This document shows, piece by piece, positions 1-6,249 of a DNA stretch of 6,453 nucleotides; the stretch's first letter is position 1, and each line of letters starts with the position of its first letter. Location of the stretch: NCBI GenBank assembly GCA_910586375.1, contig CAJUIE010000096.1:1-6453 (forward strand), given 5' to 3'. Position numbers and translations under genes: made by a program. The notes beneath the pieces were generated by a model. It was not told where the DNA came from. It was given only the letters and a program-made list of their open reading frames with translations, and did not search any database. The DNA is from an uncultured Alistipes sp. GTDB lineage: Bacteria > Bacteroidota > Bacteroidia > Bacteroidales > Rikenellaceae.

Positions 1-13
1 CCGGAGCCCCAGC

Positions 14-33
14 AAAAACCCACTCTTAGTGGG
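14..33 (-). terminator. possible minus-strand intrinsic terminator (stem-loop with T-run)
   Basis: CCCACT (19-24) pairs perfectly with AGTGGG (28-33) across a CTT loop. Bases 14-18 are AAAAA, so a minus-strand transcript would carry the hairpin followed by five U. I see no minus-strand gene to its right that would need it, so it may simply be one of the many hairpins of this block, or serve an unrecognised small RNA. Confidence 0.3.
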
Positions 34-161
34 GCGAGCCTCCGCATCCGGGGGCGGCGGCTCGAACAGTCTCTCGACTGTTTTTTCGCGGTCCAAAGAC
101 GGCGGATTGACTGCAACGCCCAAATTGCGGGCCTCCGCGGCCGGGGGAGGGCTGCGGCTCG
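34..161. repeat. degenerate direct repeat, two copies (34-64 and 127-161)
   Basis: Both copies share the core GCGRGCCTCCGC, then two variable bases, then CCGGGGG, a short G-rich spacer of different length, and end in CGGCTCG. The left copy is 31 bases and the right 35. Each is followed closely by a hairpin (65-82 and 164-176). This suggests a duplicated module of an intergenic repeat family rather than coding sequence. Confidence 0.5.
65..86 (+). terminator. probable intrinsic terminator for a gene upstream of the window
   Basis: AACAGTC (65-71) and GACTGTT (76-82) form a perfect 7-bp stem with a TCTC loop. The T-run 81-86 begins inside the stem and continues for four bases after it. This is the classical Rho-independent layout on the + strand and would end transcription arriving from the left. 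The stem is only moderately GC-rich, so strength is uncertain. Confidence 0.5.
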
Positions 162-176
162 GACGACCTCCGGTCG

Positions 177-233
177 AAAAGATTCTTCACTGCGTTCAGA
201 AGGACAAAAAGGCGAAGTGAAGGATGACAAAGG
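177..233. repeat. REP-like intergenic repeat element
   Basis: The segment contains GATTCTTCACTGCGTTCAGA (181-200), followed by an AGTGAAGGATGAC arm. CTTCACT (185-191) and AGTGAAG (216-222) are perfect inverted repeats. From memory, the pattern GATTCTTC..GCGTTCAGAATGAC recurs between genes in many bacteria, and its complement gives spurious peptides containing 'NAVKNL' or 'NEVKNL'; that peptide appears here on the minus strand. I therefore call it a dispersed intergenic element. Its copy number in the genome cannot be seen from this window. Confidence 0.55.
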
Positions 234-259
234 GGCGGGATGTTCTGAAAGACAATAAT

Positions 260-299
260 GCAACGCTCCGCGTTGCTCTCCTCGGCGGCAAGTGGAGAG
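260..299. repeat. two adjacent inverted repeats
   Basis: GCAACGC (260-266) and GCGTTGC (270-276) form a perfect 7-bp stem with a TCC loop. Directly adjoining, CTCTCC (276-281) can pair with GGAGAG (294-299) across 12 bases. There is no T-run after either, so a simple intrinsic terminator is unlikely. They sit just before the nine-G tract. Confidence 0.45.
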
Positions 300-300
300 A

Positions 301-314
301 GAGGAGGGGGGGGG
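301..314 (+). repeat. nine-G homopolymer tract, GAGGA(G)9
   Basis: A run of nine G (306-314) follows GAGGA. The same 14-base string occurs again after pdxA (3235-3248), and another nine-G run lies after infC (6040-6048). Such tracts are prone to slippage and can form G-rich structures. This one lies 61 bases before the rnz start, outside any gene. Confidence 0.8.
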
Positions 315-375
315 AGTGCGAAGTTGCAAGAGTAACGACTGTAGCTCCCCAAAACACCTTTTTAACCTAACTACG

Positions 376-1299
376 ATGAGTTTTTCCGTAACCATACTGG
401 GCTCCTCCTCAGCCAGGCCTACACCGAGCCGGCATCCCTCGGCCCAGCTGGTAAACGTCCATGAACAACACTACCTGGTCGATGCAGGCGAGGGTGTGCA
501 GCAGCAGATGGTCCGTGCGGGCATCAATCCACTGAAGCTGAAAGCGATATTCATTTCGCACCTGCATGGCGATCATGTATTCGGGCTCTTTCCCCTGCTC
601 TCGACATTGGGGTTATACGGCCGGCGGACACCCCTGCCAATCTACGCCCCGGCACCGCTGGGTGAAATTCTGGAGTGTCACCGCCGCTACTTCGACACCG
701 ACCTGCCCTACGAAACGGAGTGGCACGAGGTGAGGACCACGGAACATGCGCTGTTGTGGGAAAACCGGACTTTGGAGGTGTGGAGTATTCCGCTGCGCCA
801 TCGCGTGCCGACGTCGGGTTTTCTCTTCCGTGAAAAACGACCGCCCCGCAACGTCGACAAATTCAAAATCGCCAAATATAACCTGACGATCGCCCAGATC
901 GCTGAAGCCAAACGAGGCGAAGCAGTCGAGCTTGACACGGGCGAGGTGCTGAACAACGAGGAGCTGACCTACGAACCCTACAAGCCCCGGTCCTACGCCT
1001 ATCTCTCGGACACGGCGTGGTCGCCCAAGGCAGCCGAACTATGCCGGGGCGTTGACCTGATGTACCACGAGGCGACCTACGCCACCGCAGAGCGCAAAAA
1101 CGCCCGACTACGCGGCCACTCGACGACAGAAGAGGCTGCCCGGGCTGCATTGCGGGCAAGTGCCGGACGATTGGTAATCGGCCACTATTCATCGCGCTAC
1201 AAGGATGAAAACGTGCTGGTCGAAGAGGCTCGCACTCTTTTCCCAAATACCTGCGCCGCCACGGAAGGGAAGACTTTTACAATCGAAAAACAAAGATGA
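376..1299 (+). CDS. rnz: ribonuclease Z (tRNA 3' processing endonuclease)
   Basis: A 307-residue protein of the metallo-beta-lactamase fold and normal length for the short (RNase Z-S) form. It cuts precursor tRNAs after the discriminator base to make the 3' end ready for CCA, using two zinc ions in the cytoplasm. The zinc and catalytic set is complete: HLHGDH gives His62, His64, Asp66 and His67; then His142 (PLRHRVP), Asp212 (SDT), His248 (GHST) and His270 (GHYSSRY). HEATY at 231-235 is another family hallmark. The flexible-arm region lies at about 150-200. I chose ATG 376 because the family begins right at the first beta strand (FSVTILGSSS); the in-frame GTG at 292 would add residues from repeat DNA. 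Its stop overlaps the start of the methyltransferase gene (ATGA), so the two are probably translationally coupled. No upstream Shine-Dalgarno is visible. Confidence 0.95.
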   Translation: MSFSVTILGSSSARPTPSRHPSAQLVNVHEQHYLVDAGEGVQQQMVRAGINPLKLKAIFISHLHGDHVFGLFPLLSTLGLYGRRTPLPIYAPAPLGEILECHRRYFDTDLPYETEWHEVRTTEHALLWENRTLEVWSIPLRHRVPTSGFLFREKRPPRNVDKFKIAKYNLTIAQIAEAKRGEAVELDTGEVLNNEELTYEPYKPRSYAYLSDTAWSPKAAELCRGVDLMYHEATYATAERKNARLRGHSTTEEAARAALRASAGRLVIGHYSSRYKDENVLVEEARTLFPNTCAATEGKTFTIEKQR

Positions 1300-2045
1300 C
1301 CAAAGCAGAAATACAACTCATTCGTGCCCTGGCCGACAAACGGGGTCGTACGGAACACGGGCTCTTCGTGGCCGAAGGTGAAAAACTCATAGACGAACTG
1401 CGCGCTTCGCACATGCGTGTGCACAAGATATTCGCCCTTGAGGGACTCTTTGAGGGGCCGGAGGTGGAAATCGTCTCCCCACACGACATGGAACGTCTAT
1501 CGCTGCTCAAAACCGCGAGCAACTCGCTGGCCTTGATGGAGATACCCCGCTACGACCTGACCAAAGCCCGAGTGGCCGAAGGGTTGACGCTGGCTCTCGA
1601 CGACGTGCAGAATCCAGGCAACGTGGGCACGATCATCCGACTGGCCGACTGGTTCGGAATCGGCGACGTGATATGCTCGGAAGGAACGGCCGACTGCTTC
1701 AATCCCAAGGTAGTGCAGGCAACGATGGGCGCCATCCTGCGTGTACGGGTCCATTACACCGACCTGGAGAGCTACCTCGCCGAAGCAGCAGCGGGCGGAC
1801 GGGCAATCTGTGGCACGTTCCTCGACGGAGAGAATATCTACGACGCGGCTCTGCCGGCATCGGCAGTAGTAGTAATGGGCAACGAGGGCCGCGGCATCCG
1901 GCCCGGGACAGCCCGCACGGTGACACGTCGGCTCTTCATCCCGCCCTACCCTGCCGACCGCCATGGCTCGGAGTCACTCAATGTGGCTATGGCTACAGGA
2001 ATCGTCTGCTCGGAGTTCCGTCGGCGAAAAAAAGAGGTGGGATGA
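1296..2045 (+). CDS. TrmH/SpoU-family RNA 2'-O-methyltransferase
   Basis: A 249-residue SPOUT-superfamily enzyme that moves a methyl group from S-adenosylmethionine to a ribose 2'-OH in rRNA or tRNA. The N-terminal part (about 1-90) contains FVAEGEKLI near residues 24-32, typical of the small RNA-binding domain of RlmB/TrmH relatives. The C-terminal knotted domain has all three motifs: motif 1 at about 102-115 with Asn106 and Arg115 (QNPGNVGTIIR), motif 2 at 194-201 (MGNEGRGI), and motif 3 at 225-236 (SESLNVAMATGI) with Ser227 and Asn229. Which nucleotide it modifies cannot be told from sequence; 23S rRNA is a common target in this group. The start overlaps the rnz stop by four bases. The direct pairing with rnz suggests a shared RNA-maturation transcript, which is inference. 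Confidence 0.92.
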   Translation: MTKAEIQLIRALADKRGRTEHGLFVAEGEKLIDELRASHMRVHKIFALEGLFEGPEVEIVSPHDMERLSLLKTASNSLALMEIPRYDLTKARVAEGLTLALDDVQNPGNVGTIIRLADWFGIGDVICSEGTADCFNPKVVQATMGAILRVRVHYTDLESYLAEAAAGGRAICGTFLDGENIYDAALPASAVVVMGNEGRGIRPGTARTVTRRLFIPPYPADRHGSESLNVAMATGIVCSEFRRRKKEVG

Positions 2046-2068
2046 AGAGAACAATCGGCATAAATTGC

Positions 2069-2076
2069 TATATTTG
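2069..2076 (+). promoter_or_regulatory. candidate Bacteroidetes -7 promoter element for pdxA
   Basis: TATATTTG matches the Bacteroidetes -7 consensus TAnnTTTG exactly and lies in an AT-rich patch of the 51-base gap before pdxA. It would place a transcription start about 14 bases before the ATG. No TTG -33 element is visible at the usual spacing of about 19-21 bases, so this may be a weak internal promoter or chance. Confidence 0.4.
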
Positions 2077-2096
2077 TGGCTTGAAACAAACCATAC

Positions 2097-3230
2097 ATGT
2101 CCGAACATAAACTCAAAATAGGCATTGCGCAGGGTGATCCGAACGGCATAGGCTGGGAAGTCATAATCAAAGCACTGAGCGACGCCCGCATGACGGAGCT
2201 TTGCACTCCCGTAATTTACGGCTCGGCCAAAGCGGCGGCCTACTACCGCAGCACGCTCGAAGAGGCCGAAGGGTTCCAGCCCCAGAACGTCACCTCGGCC
2301 CACGAAGCCCGCAGCGGCAAGGTCAACATTGTCGTCTGTGGCGATGTGGAAGAGGTGACACCCGGCAAAGCGACACCTCAGACGGGCCGTGCTGCCGTGG
2401 AAGCGCTCCGCCGCGCGGTTGATGAACTGAAAACGGGAACGATCGACGCCTTAGTGACGGCTCCTTTCGACAAACAGACCGTGCAGAGCGACGACTTCCG
2501 CTACACCGGGCATACGGAGTTTATGGGGGCCGAGCTCGGGGGAGAGCCAATGATGATCCTATGCAGCGACGTGCTGCGGGTGGGGCTGGTAACCAAACAT
2601 ATCCCCGTCTCGGAGATCAGCCGCCACATCACCCGAGAAAAGATTGTCTCCGATCTGGAGACTTTCCGCCGGGCCCTCATCGCCGACTTCGGCATCGTGG
2701 AGCCCCGCATTGCCGTAATGGCTCTGAACCCCCACGCGGGCGACGGAGGGCTTCTGGGCCGCGAAGAGGAGGAGATCATTCGACCCGCGATTGTCGAAGC
2801 TTTCGAAAAAGGCATCCTGGCCTACGGTCCCTTTGCTGCCGACGGGCTCTTCGCCGGAGGTGGCTACGCAAAATACGACGGTATTCTGGCCATGTACCAC
2901 GATCAGGGATTGGCTCCGTTCAAAAGCCTCTCGCCCGACGGTGTGAACTTCACAGCGGGCCTATCTGCGGTGCGCACATCGCCCGACCACGGCACGGCAT
3001 ATGACATCGCCGGCCAAAGCAAGGCCGACCCCCAGTCCATGCGAAATGCCATCTACGCAGCCATTGACATCGTGGGGCACCGCCGCGCCTGGGCGCGCTG
3101 GTCGGCCAATCCGCTGCCCCGTGCCGAACGCGAACGCTCCGGTCGCGACAACCGCGACCATGACGCTGCGCATCGCGAACCCCGGGAACAACGAGACCGC
3201 AAAGAACCCCGGGGACCCAAAGAAGAGTAA
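2097..3230 (+). CDS. pdxA: 4-hydroxythreonine-4-phosphate dehydrogenase PdxA
   Basis: PdxA oxidises 4-phosphohydroxy-L-threonine with NAD(P)+; decarboxylation follows, and the aminoketone product is combined with deoxyxylulose phosphate by PdxJ to make pyridoxine phosphate (the DXP-dependent vitamin B6 route). It is a cytoplasmic dimeric metalloenzyme. Seen here: the N-terminal GDPNGIG at 13-19, the substrate-binding TGHTEF with His139, and the three metal-binding histidines His168 (VTKHIP), His213 (NPHAGDGG) and His268 (YHDQGLAPFK), then RTSPDHGTAYDIAG near 300-310. At 377 residues it is somewhat longer than typical. The excess is a 36-residue tail after NPLP, from Arg342, rich in Arg, Asp and Glu. 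The start is the first ATG, matching the family N-terminus. It follows the methyltransferase by 51 bases and may be cotranscribed or use the -7 element at 2069. No other B6 gene lies in the window. Confidence 0.95.
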   Translation: MSEHKLKIGIAQGDPNGIGWEVIIKALSDARMTELCTPVIYGSAKAAAYYRSTLEEAEGFQPQNVTSAHEARSGKVNIVVCGDVEEVTPGKATPQTGRAAVEALRRAVDELKTGTIDALVTAPFDKQTVQSDDFRYTGHTEFMGAELGGEPMMILCSDVLRVGLVTKHIPVSEISRHITREKIVSDLETFRRALIADFGIVEPRIAVMALNPHAGDGGLLGREEEEIIRPAIVEAFEKGILAYGPFAADGLFAGGGYAKYDGILAMYHDQGLAPFKSLSPDGVNFTAGLSAVRTSPDHGTAYDIAGQSKADPQSMRNAIYAAIDIVGHRRAWARWSANPLPRAERERSGRDNRDHDAAHREPREQRDRKEPRGPKEE

Positions 3231-3373
3231 CACGGAGGAGGGGGGGGGCTGCGTTCCCCGGGCAACTGAAGACCAAAGACTAAAATAACGACCAAAATAC
3301 GGCAAACCCGAGGTGTATTCCGTCTCGTAATTGTGGAAGCACCGACGGCCCGAAAACCAATTTTACAAACACA
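3231..3373. other. pdxA-thrS intergenic region
   Basis: This gap begins with the nine-G tract, which could pair weakly with CCCC near 3257-3260, and turns A-rich toward thrS, with ACAAACACA directly before the ATG as is common for Bacteroidetes leaders lacking Shine-Dalgarno. TAATTGTG (3328-3335) matches the TAnnTTTG -7 consensus except for one base, but has no TTG partner at the right distance, so a promoter here is only a weak possibility. No T-box-like antiterminator or specifier structure is apparent. Confidence 0.45.
3235..3248 (+). repeat. nine-G homopolymer tract, GAGGA(G)9
   Basis: GAGGA followed by nine G (3240-3248) begins five bases after the pdxA stop codon and is identical over 14 bases to the tract upstream of rnz (301-314). 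It is noncoding if the pdxA stop at 3228-3230 is correct. Confidence 0.8.
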
Positions 3374-5326
3374 ATGATCAAAATCACTTTCCCCGACGGC
3401 TCGGTCCGCGAGTTCGAAAAGGGGACGACCCCCTACCGGATCGCGGAGAGCATCAGCCCTCGTTTAGCTGCCGACTCCCTGGCCGCTTCGGTAAACGGCG
3501 CGACAACCGACATGACGCGCCCGATCGAAGAAGACGCTTCGATCAGATTTTTCAAATGGGACGACGCCGAGGGCAAGCACGCTTTCTGGCACACCTCGTC
3601 GCACCTGCTGGCTGAGGCCCTCGAAGCCCTCTATCCGGGTATCAAGTTCGGCATAGGCCCGGCCATCGAAAACGGATTCTACTACGATGTCGACAGTCCG
3701 ACACCCATCACGGAAGCCGACCTCGAAAAAATAGAGCAGAAAATGCAGGAGCTCGCACGGAGCAAGGAGGAGCTCATTCGCCGCGAAGTGCCCAAGGCCG
3801 AAGCTCTGAAGACCTTCACCGAAAAGGGCGACCAATACAAAATAGAACTGATAACCGACCTGGAGGACGGCACGATTTCGTTCTACACCAACGGCTCGTT
3901 CACCGACCTCTGCCGCGGTCCCCATATCCCCAACACGGGCTACATCAAGGCTATCAAGCTCACATCGGTGGCGGGTGCCTACTGGCGCGGCAACGAGAAG
4001 AACAAGATGCTGACCCGCATCTACGGCGTCTCCTTCCCCAAAAAGTCGATGCTCGACGAATACCTTGCGATGATGGAGGAGGCCAAGAAACGCGACCACC
4101 GCAAGCTGGGCAAGGACCTCGAACTCTTCACGTTCTCGCAGCGCGTGGGCCAGGGTCTGCCGCTGTGGCTGCCCAAAGGCGCTGCCCTGCGCGACCGCCT
4201 GGAACAGTTCCTGCGCGGAGTACAGAAGGAGTACGGCTACCAGCAGGTCATCACCCCCCATATCGGTAACAAGGACCTCTATGTGACCTCGGGCCATTAC
4301 GCCAAATACGGCAAAGACTCCTTCCAGCCAATCCACACCCCCATCGAGGGCGAGGAATACCTGCTCAAGCCGATGAACTGCCCGCACCACTGCGAAATAT
4401 ACCGTTCGAAGCCCCGCTCCTACAAGGAACTGCCGGTGCGTCTGGCCGAGTTTGGCACGGTCTACCGCTACGAACAATCGGGCGAGCTGCACGGTCTGAC
4501 GCGTGTACGCGGTTTCACGCAGGACGACGCCCACCTCTTTGTGCGGCCGGATCAGCTGCTCGAAGAGTTCGAACGTGTAATCGACATCGTGCTCTACATC
4601 TTCCGGACCCTGAAGTTCGACGACTATACGGCACAGATTTCGCTGCGTGATCCCAACAACACCGAAAAATACATCGGCTCGGACGAAAACTGGGAGAAGG
4701 CCGAATCGGCCATCATGCAGGCAGCCAAGGAGAAAGGTCTCAACACCGTAATAGAATACGGCGAAGCGGCATTCTACGGCCCGAAGCTCGACTTCATGGT
4801 CAAGGACGCCATCGGCCGCAAATGGCAGTTGGGAACGATCCAGGTGGACTACAACCTGCCCGAACGTTTCGACCTGACCTACAAGGGTGCCGATGACAAG
4901 CTGCACCGCCCGATCATGATCCACCGTGCGCCATTCGGGTCGATGGAGCGCTTCGTGGCCGTGCTCTTAGAGCACACAGGCGGTAAATTCCCGCTGTGGC
5001 TCTCGCCCGACCAGGTGGTGGTACTACCCATCTCGGAGAAGTTCAACGACTATGCGCAGAAAGTGGTCGACTATCTCAACGTCAACGACATCCGCGCGCA
5101 GATCGACGACCGCAACGAAAAAATAGGACGCAAGATTCGCGACAACGAGCTGAAACGCATTCCCTACCTGTTGATCGTGGGCGAAAAAGAGGAGGCCGAG
5201 GGGCTGGTATCGGTCCGTGCGCAAGGTGAGGGCGACCAGGGTCAAATGCCTCTGGAGGCGTTCCGCAACCGCATCGCGGAGCAGGTGAAGGCCGAAACCG
5301 AAGCCAACAAAATGAAAAAAGAGTAG
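3374..5326 (+). CDS. thrS: threonyl-tRNA synthetase
   Basis: A full-length 650-residue class II aminoacyl-tRNA synthetase that charges tRNA-Thr with threonine using ATP. Domains in order: TGS (about 1-64); editing domain (about 65-225), which removes mischarged serine, with His73 and His77 (HTSSH) and Cys180 and His184 (CRGPH); catalytic core (about 245-540); and the C-terminal anticodon-binding domain (about 545-640). The zinc that recognises threonine should be held by Cys336 (MNCPHH), His387 (TQDDAH) and His517 (MIHRAP). Motif 2 arginine is Arg365 (VYRYEQSG) and motif 3 arginine is Arg526 (GSMERF). All key residues are present, so the enzyme should charge and proofread. The start at the first ATG gives the standard TGS N-terminus (MIKITFPDG). 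infC follows 49 bases after the stop when read from its AUC start, the conserved thrS-infC arrangement. No leader operator like that of E. coli thrS is recognisable. Confidence 0.97.
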   Translation: MIKITFPDGSVREFEKGTTPYRIAESISPRLAADSLAASVNGATTDMTRPIEEDASIRFFKWDDAEGKHAFWHTSSHLLAEALEALYPGIKFGIGPAIENGFYYDVDSPTPITEADLEKIEQKMQELARSKEELIRREVPKAEALKTFTEKGDQYKIELITDLEDGTISFYTNGSFTDLCRGPHIPNTGYIKAIKLTSVAGAYWRGNEKNKMLTRIYGVSFPKKSMLDEYLAMMEEAKKRDHRKLGKDLELFTFSQRVGQGLPLWLPKGAALRDRLEQFLRGVQKEYGYQQVITPHIGNKDLYVTSGHYAKYGKDSFQPIHTPIEGEEYLLKPMNCPHHCEIYRSKPRSYKELPVRLAEFGTVYRYEQSGELHGLTRVRGFTQDDAHLFVRPDQLLEEFERVIDIVLYIFRTLKFDDYTAQISLRDPNNTEKYIGSDENWEKAESAIMQAAKEKGLNTVIEYGEAAFYGPKLDFMVKDAIGRKWQLGTIQVDYNLPERFDLTYKGADDKLHRPIMIHRAPFGSMERFVAVLLEHTGGKFPLWLSPDQVVVLPISEKFNDYAQKVVDYLNVNDIRAQIDDRNEKIGRKIRDNELKRIPYLLIVGEKEEAEGLVSVRAQGEGDQGQMPLEAFRNRIAEQVKAETEANKMKKE

Positions 5327-5375
5327 CGGCTACAAATCCGCAACCTATTGTAATACAAACTAAAACACAACAACT

Positions 5376-5996
5376 ATCGCAGCACCGAAACCGTTCCCGC
5401 CGAGGCCGTTCACCCCGGGAGCAAATCGGCCGAAACCGGCCGCAGGCATGAACAACCGATTCGGGCGTCGTCCGCCCGTGAAGGAGAATCCCCACCGCAT
5501 CAACTCGGAAATCACCGCTCCGGAGGTGCGTGTCGTGGGCGACAACATCGAGCAACCGCAGGTCCTGTCGATCCGCGACGCCCTGCGCCTGGCCGACGAA
5601 ATGGAACTGGACTTGATTGAAATTTCACCCAAGGCCGAACCTCCCGTCTGCCGTATTGCCGACTACCAGAAATTCCTCTACCAACAGAAGAAAAAGGCAA
5701 AAGAACTGAAAGCCAATCAGGTAAAGGTCACCATCAAGGAGATCCGATTCGGACCTCAGACCGACGACCACGACTACAACTTCAAGCTCAAGCACGCCGA
5801 AAACTTCCTCAAGGAGGGCGCGAAAGTCAAGGCCTACGTCTTCTTCCGCGGCCGTTCGATCGTCTTCAAGGAGCAGGGCGAAATCCTGCTGCTGCGCTTC
5901 GCTACCGACCTGGAGGAGGTAGCCAAAGTGGAGATGATGCCCAAGCTCGACGGCAAAAAGATGAACATGATGCTTGCACCGAAGAGCAAAAAATAA
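5376..5996 (+). CDS. infC: translation initiation factor IF-3, probable AUC start
   Basis: IF-3 binds the 30S subunit, prevents premature 50S joining and checks start codon-initiator tRNA pairing. The N-terminal domain (from about residue 42, INSEI), the linker signature PPVCRIADYQKFLY (89-102) and the C-terminal domain (about 113-203, with KEIRFGPQTDDHDY) are all clear. The first ATG is at 5448 (182 residues), but the frame is open back to 5364 and reads like protein, with a Pro/Lys/Arg-rich stretch (AAPKPFPPRPFTPG) that merges with the basic tail after the ATG. The only near-cognate start in that stretch is ATC at 5376, preceded by an A-rich leader; this gives 206 residues. E. coli infC uses AUU, which lets IF-3 repress its own translation, so a rare AUC start suggests the same autocontrol here. 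Gene identity is near certain; the start is inferred. Automated annotation would probably start at 5448. Confidence 0.9.
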   Translation: MAAPKPFPPRPFTPGANRPKPAAGMNNRFGRRPPVKENPHRINSEITAPEVRVVGDNIEQPQVLSIRDALRLADEMELDLIEISPKAEPPVCRIADYQKFLYQQKKKAKELKANQVKVTIKEIRFGPQTDDHDYNFKLKHAENFLKEGAKVKAYVFFRGRSIVFKEQGEILLLRFATDLEEVAKVEMMPKLDGKKMNMMLAPKSKK

Positions 5997-6012
5997 GCAC
6001 CCGGACCGACCC

Positions 6013-6100
6013 GGGGGGGGTATTGGAGGGCATCTCAGAGGGGGGGGGCTCAGAGGGGGGCATTTCAGAGAAGGCATTTCAGAGGGGGCATTTCAAAGGC
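6013..6100 (+). repeat. G-tracts and degenerate 14-15 base tandem repeat
   Basis: After an eight-G run (6013-6020), the core YTCARAG recurs at 6034, 6049, 6064, 6078 and 6092, so the period is 15, 15, 14 and 14 bases. Four of the five units carry CAT before the core (6031, 6061, 6075, 6089). The spacer is mostly G: nine G at 6040-6048, six at 6055-6060 and five at 6084-6088. The array lies just downstream of infC and has no T-run, so it is not an ordinary terminator. The + strand has G-quadruplex potential. Confidence 0.7.
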
Positions 6101-6249
6101 CGAAACTACACATCGAAAATCCATCAGCGGCCGATTTATGCACCGACCGGAACAACAACGGCTGGGTCGAATGGAAAGACCAGAAAGGCAAGACATTAGA
6201 TACCCCATATACCGGTCCGCGTTGGAATAAAACCTCTTCGACAAACCTC
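6100..6249 (+). pseudogene. relic of a DUF4357-like C-terminal domain
   Basis: One frame reads PKLHIENPSAAD, then nine residues later NNNGWVEWKDQKGKTLD (6151-6201). From memory of the family, DUF4357 domains at the C-terminus of some GIY-YIG and restriction-type proteins carry the pattern SPSAAA...NGWxEWKxxxGKTLDE. The spacing between the PSAA and NGW parts is close to what I expect. Here only about 35 residues remain. There is no start codon in a sensible place, the upstream part is the G-rich repeat, and the usual stop after GKTLD is missing, so the frame runs on without a stop into the ATG of the next gene at 6250. I infer a decayed fragment left by a deletion or insertion. It could instead be a chance open frame, though the match is better than chance would normally give. 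Confidence 0.45.

Larger units (their letters stand above)
1..375. other. gene-free, repeat- and hairpin-rich intergenic block upstream of rnz
   Basis: No convincing gene is present. Open frames on both strands here translate to proline-, arginine- and serine-rich low-complexity protein that runs straight through hairpins and repeats, so I read them as accidental. The block holds, in order, a stem-loop (19-33), a degenerate 31-35 base direct repeat (34-64 and 127-161), a hairpin with a T-run (65-86), a small hairpin (164-176), a REP-like element (about 177-233), a perfect 7-bp hairpin (260-276), a second inverted repeat (276-299) and a nine-G tract (306-314). From about 315 to 375 the sequence is less structured and becomes A/T-richer just before rnz. 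I saw no clear TTG/TAnnTTTG promoter pair for rnz. Confidence 0.7.

Noticed and set aside
26..352. 108-residue minus-strand open frame in the upstream intergenic block
   Set aside because: It is low-complexity, crosses several hairpins, the nine-G tract and the REP-like element, and contains the typical spurious 'NAVKNL' peptide of that repeat.
292..375. Upstream GTG start extending rnz by 28 residues
   Set aside because: The extension is encoded by the nine-G tract and flanking noncoding DNA, and has no counterpart in RNase Z. ATG 376 gives the family N-terminus.
1673..2110. 145-residue + strand open frame overlapping the methyltransferase gene
   Set aside because: It is out of frame with a complete SPOUT methyltransferase and has no family features, so it is a shadow frame.
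3249..3373. T-box or tRNA-mimic control element before thrS
   Set aside because: The leader is short, and I could not find a conserved T-box sequence, a terminator or antiterminator pair, or a tRNA-Thr-like operator.
3464..4924. 486-residue open frame on the minus strand
   Set aside because: It lies wholly opposite thrS, whose + strand product is complete with all catalytic residues. The antisense protein has no recognisable domain and is explained by the GC-rich codon use of thrS.
5448..5996. infC beginning at the first ATG (182 residues)
   Set aside because: Possible, but the protein-like frame upstream and the AUC codon in a good A-rich context make the 206-residue form more likely. Kept as the alternative start.
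6013..6100. CRISPR array
   Set aside because: The period of 14-15 bases is far too short. Spacers are just G-runs, and no cas genes are in the window.
6138..6230. Short ATG frame between infC and the LuxE-like gene
   Set aside because: It has only 30 codons, no recognisable motif, and overlaps in another frame the much more protein-like DUF4357-type relic.
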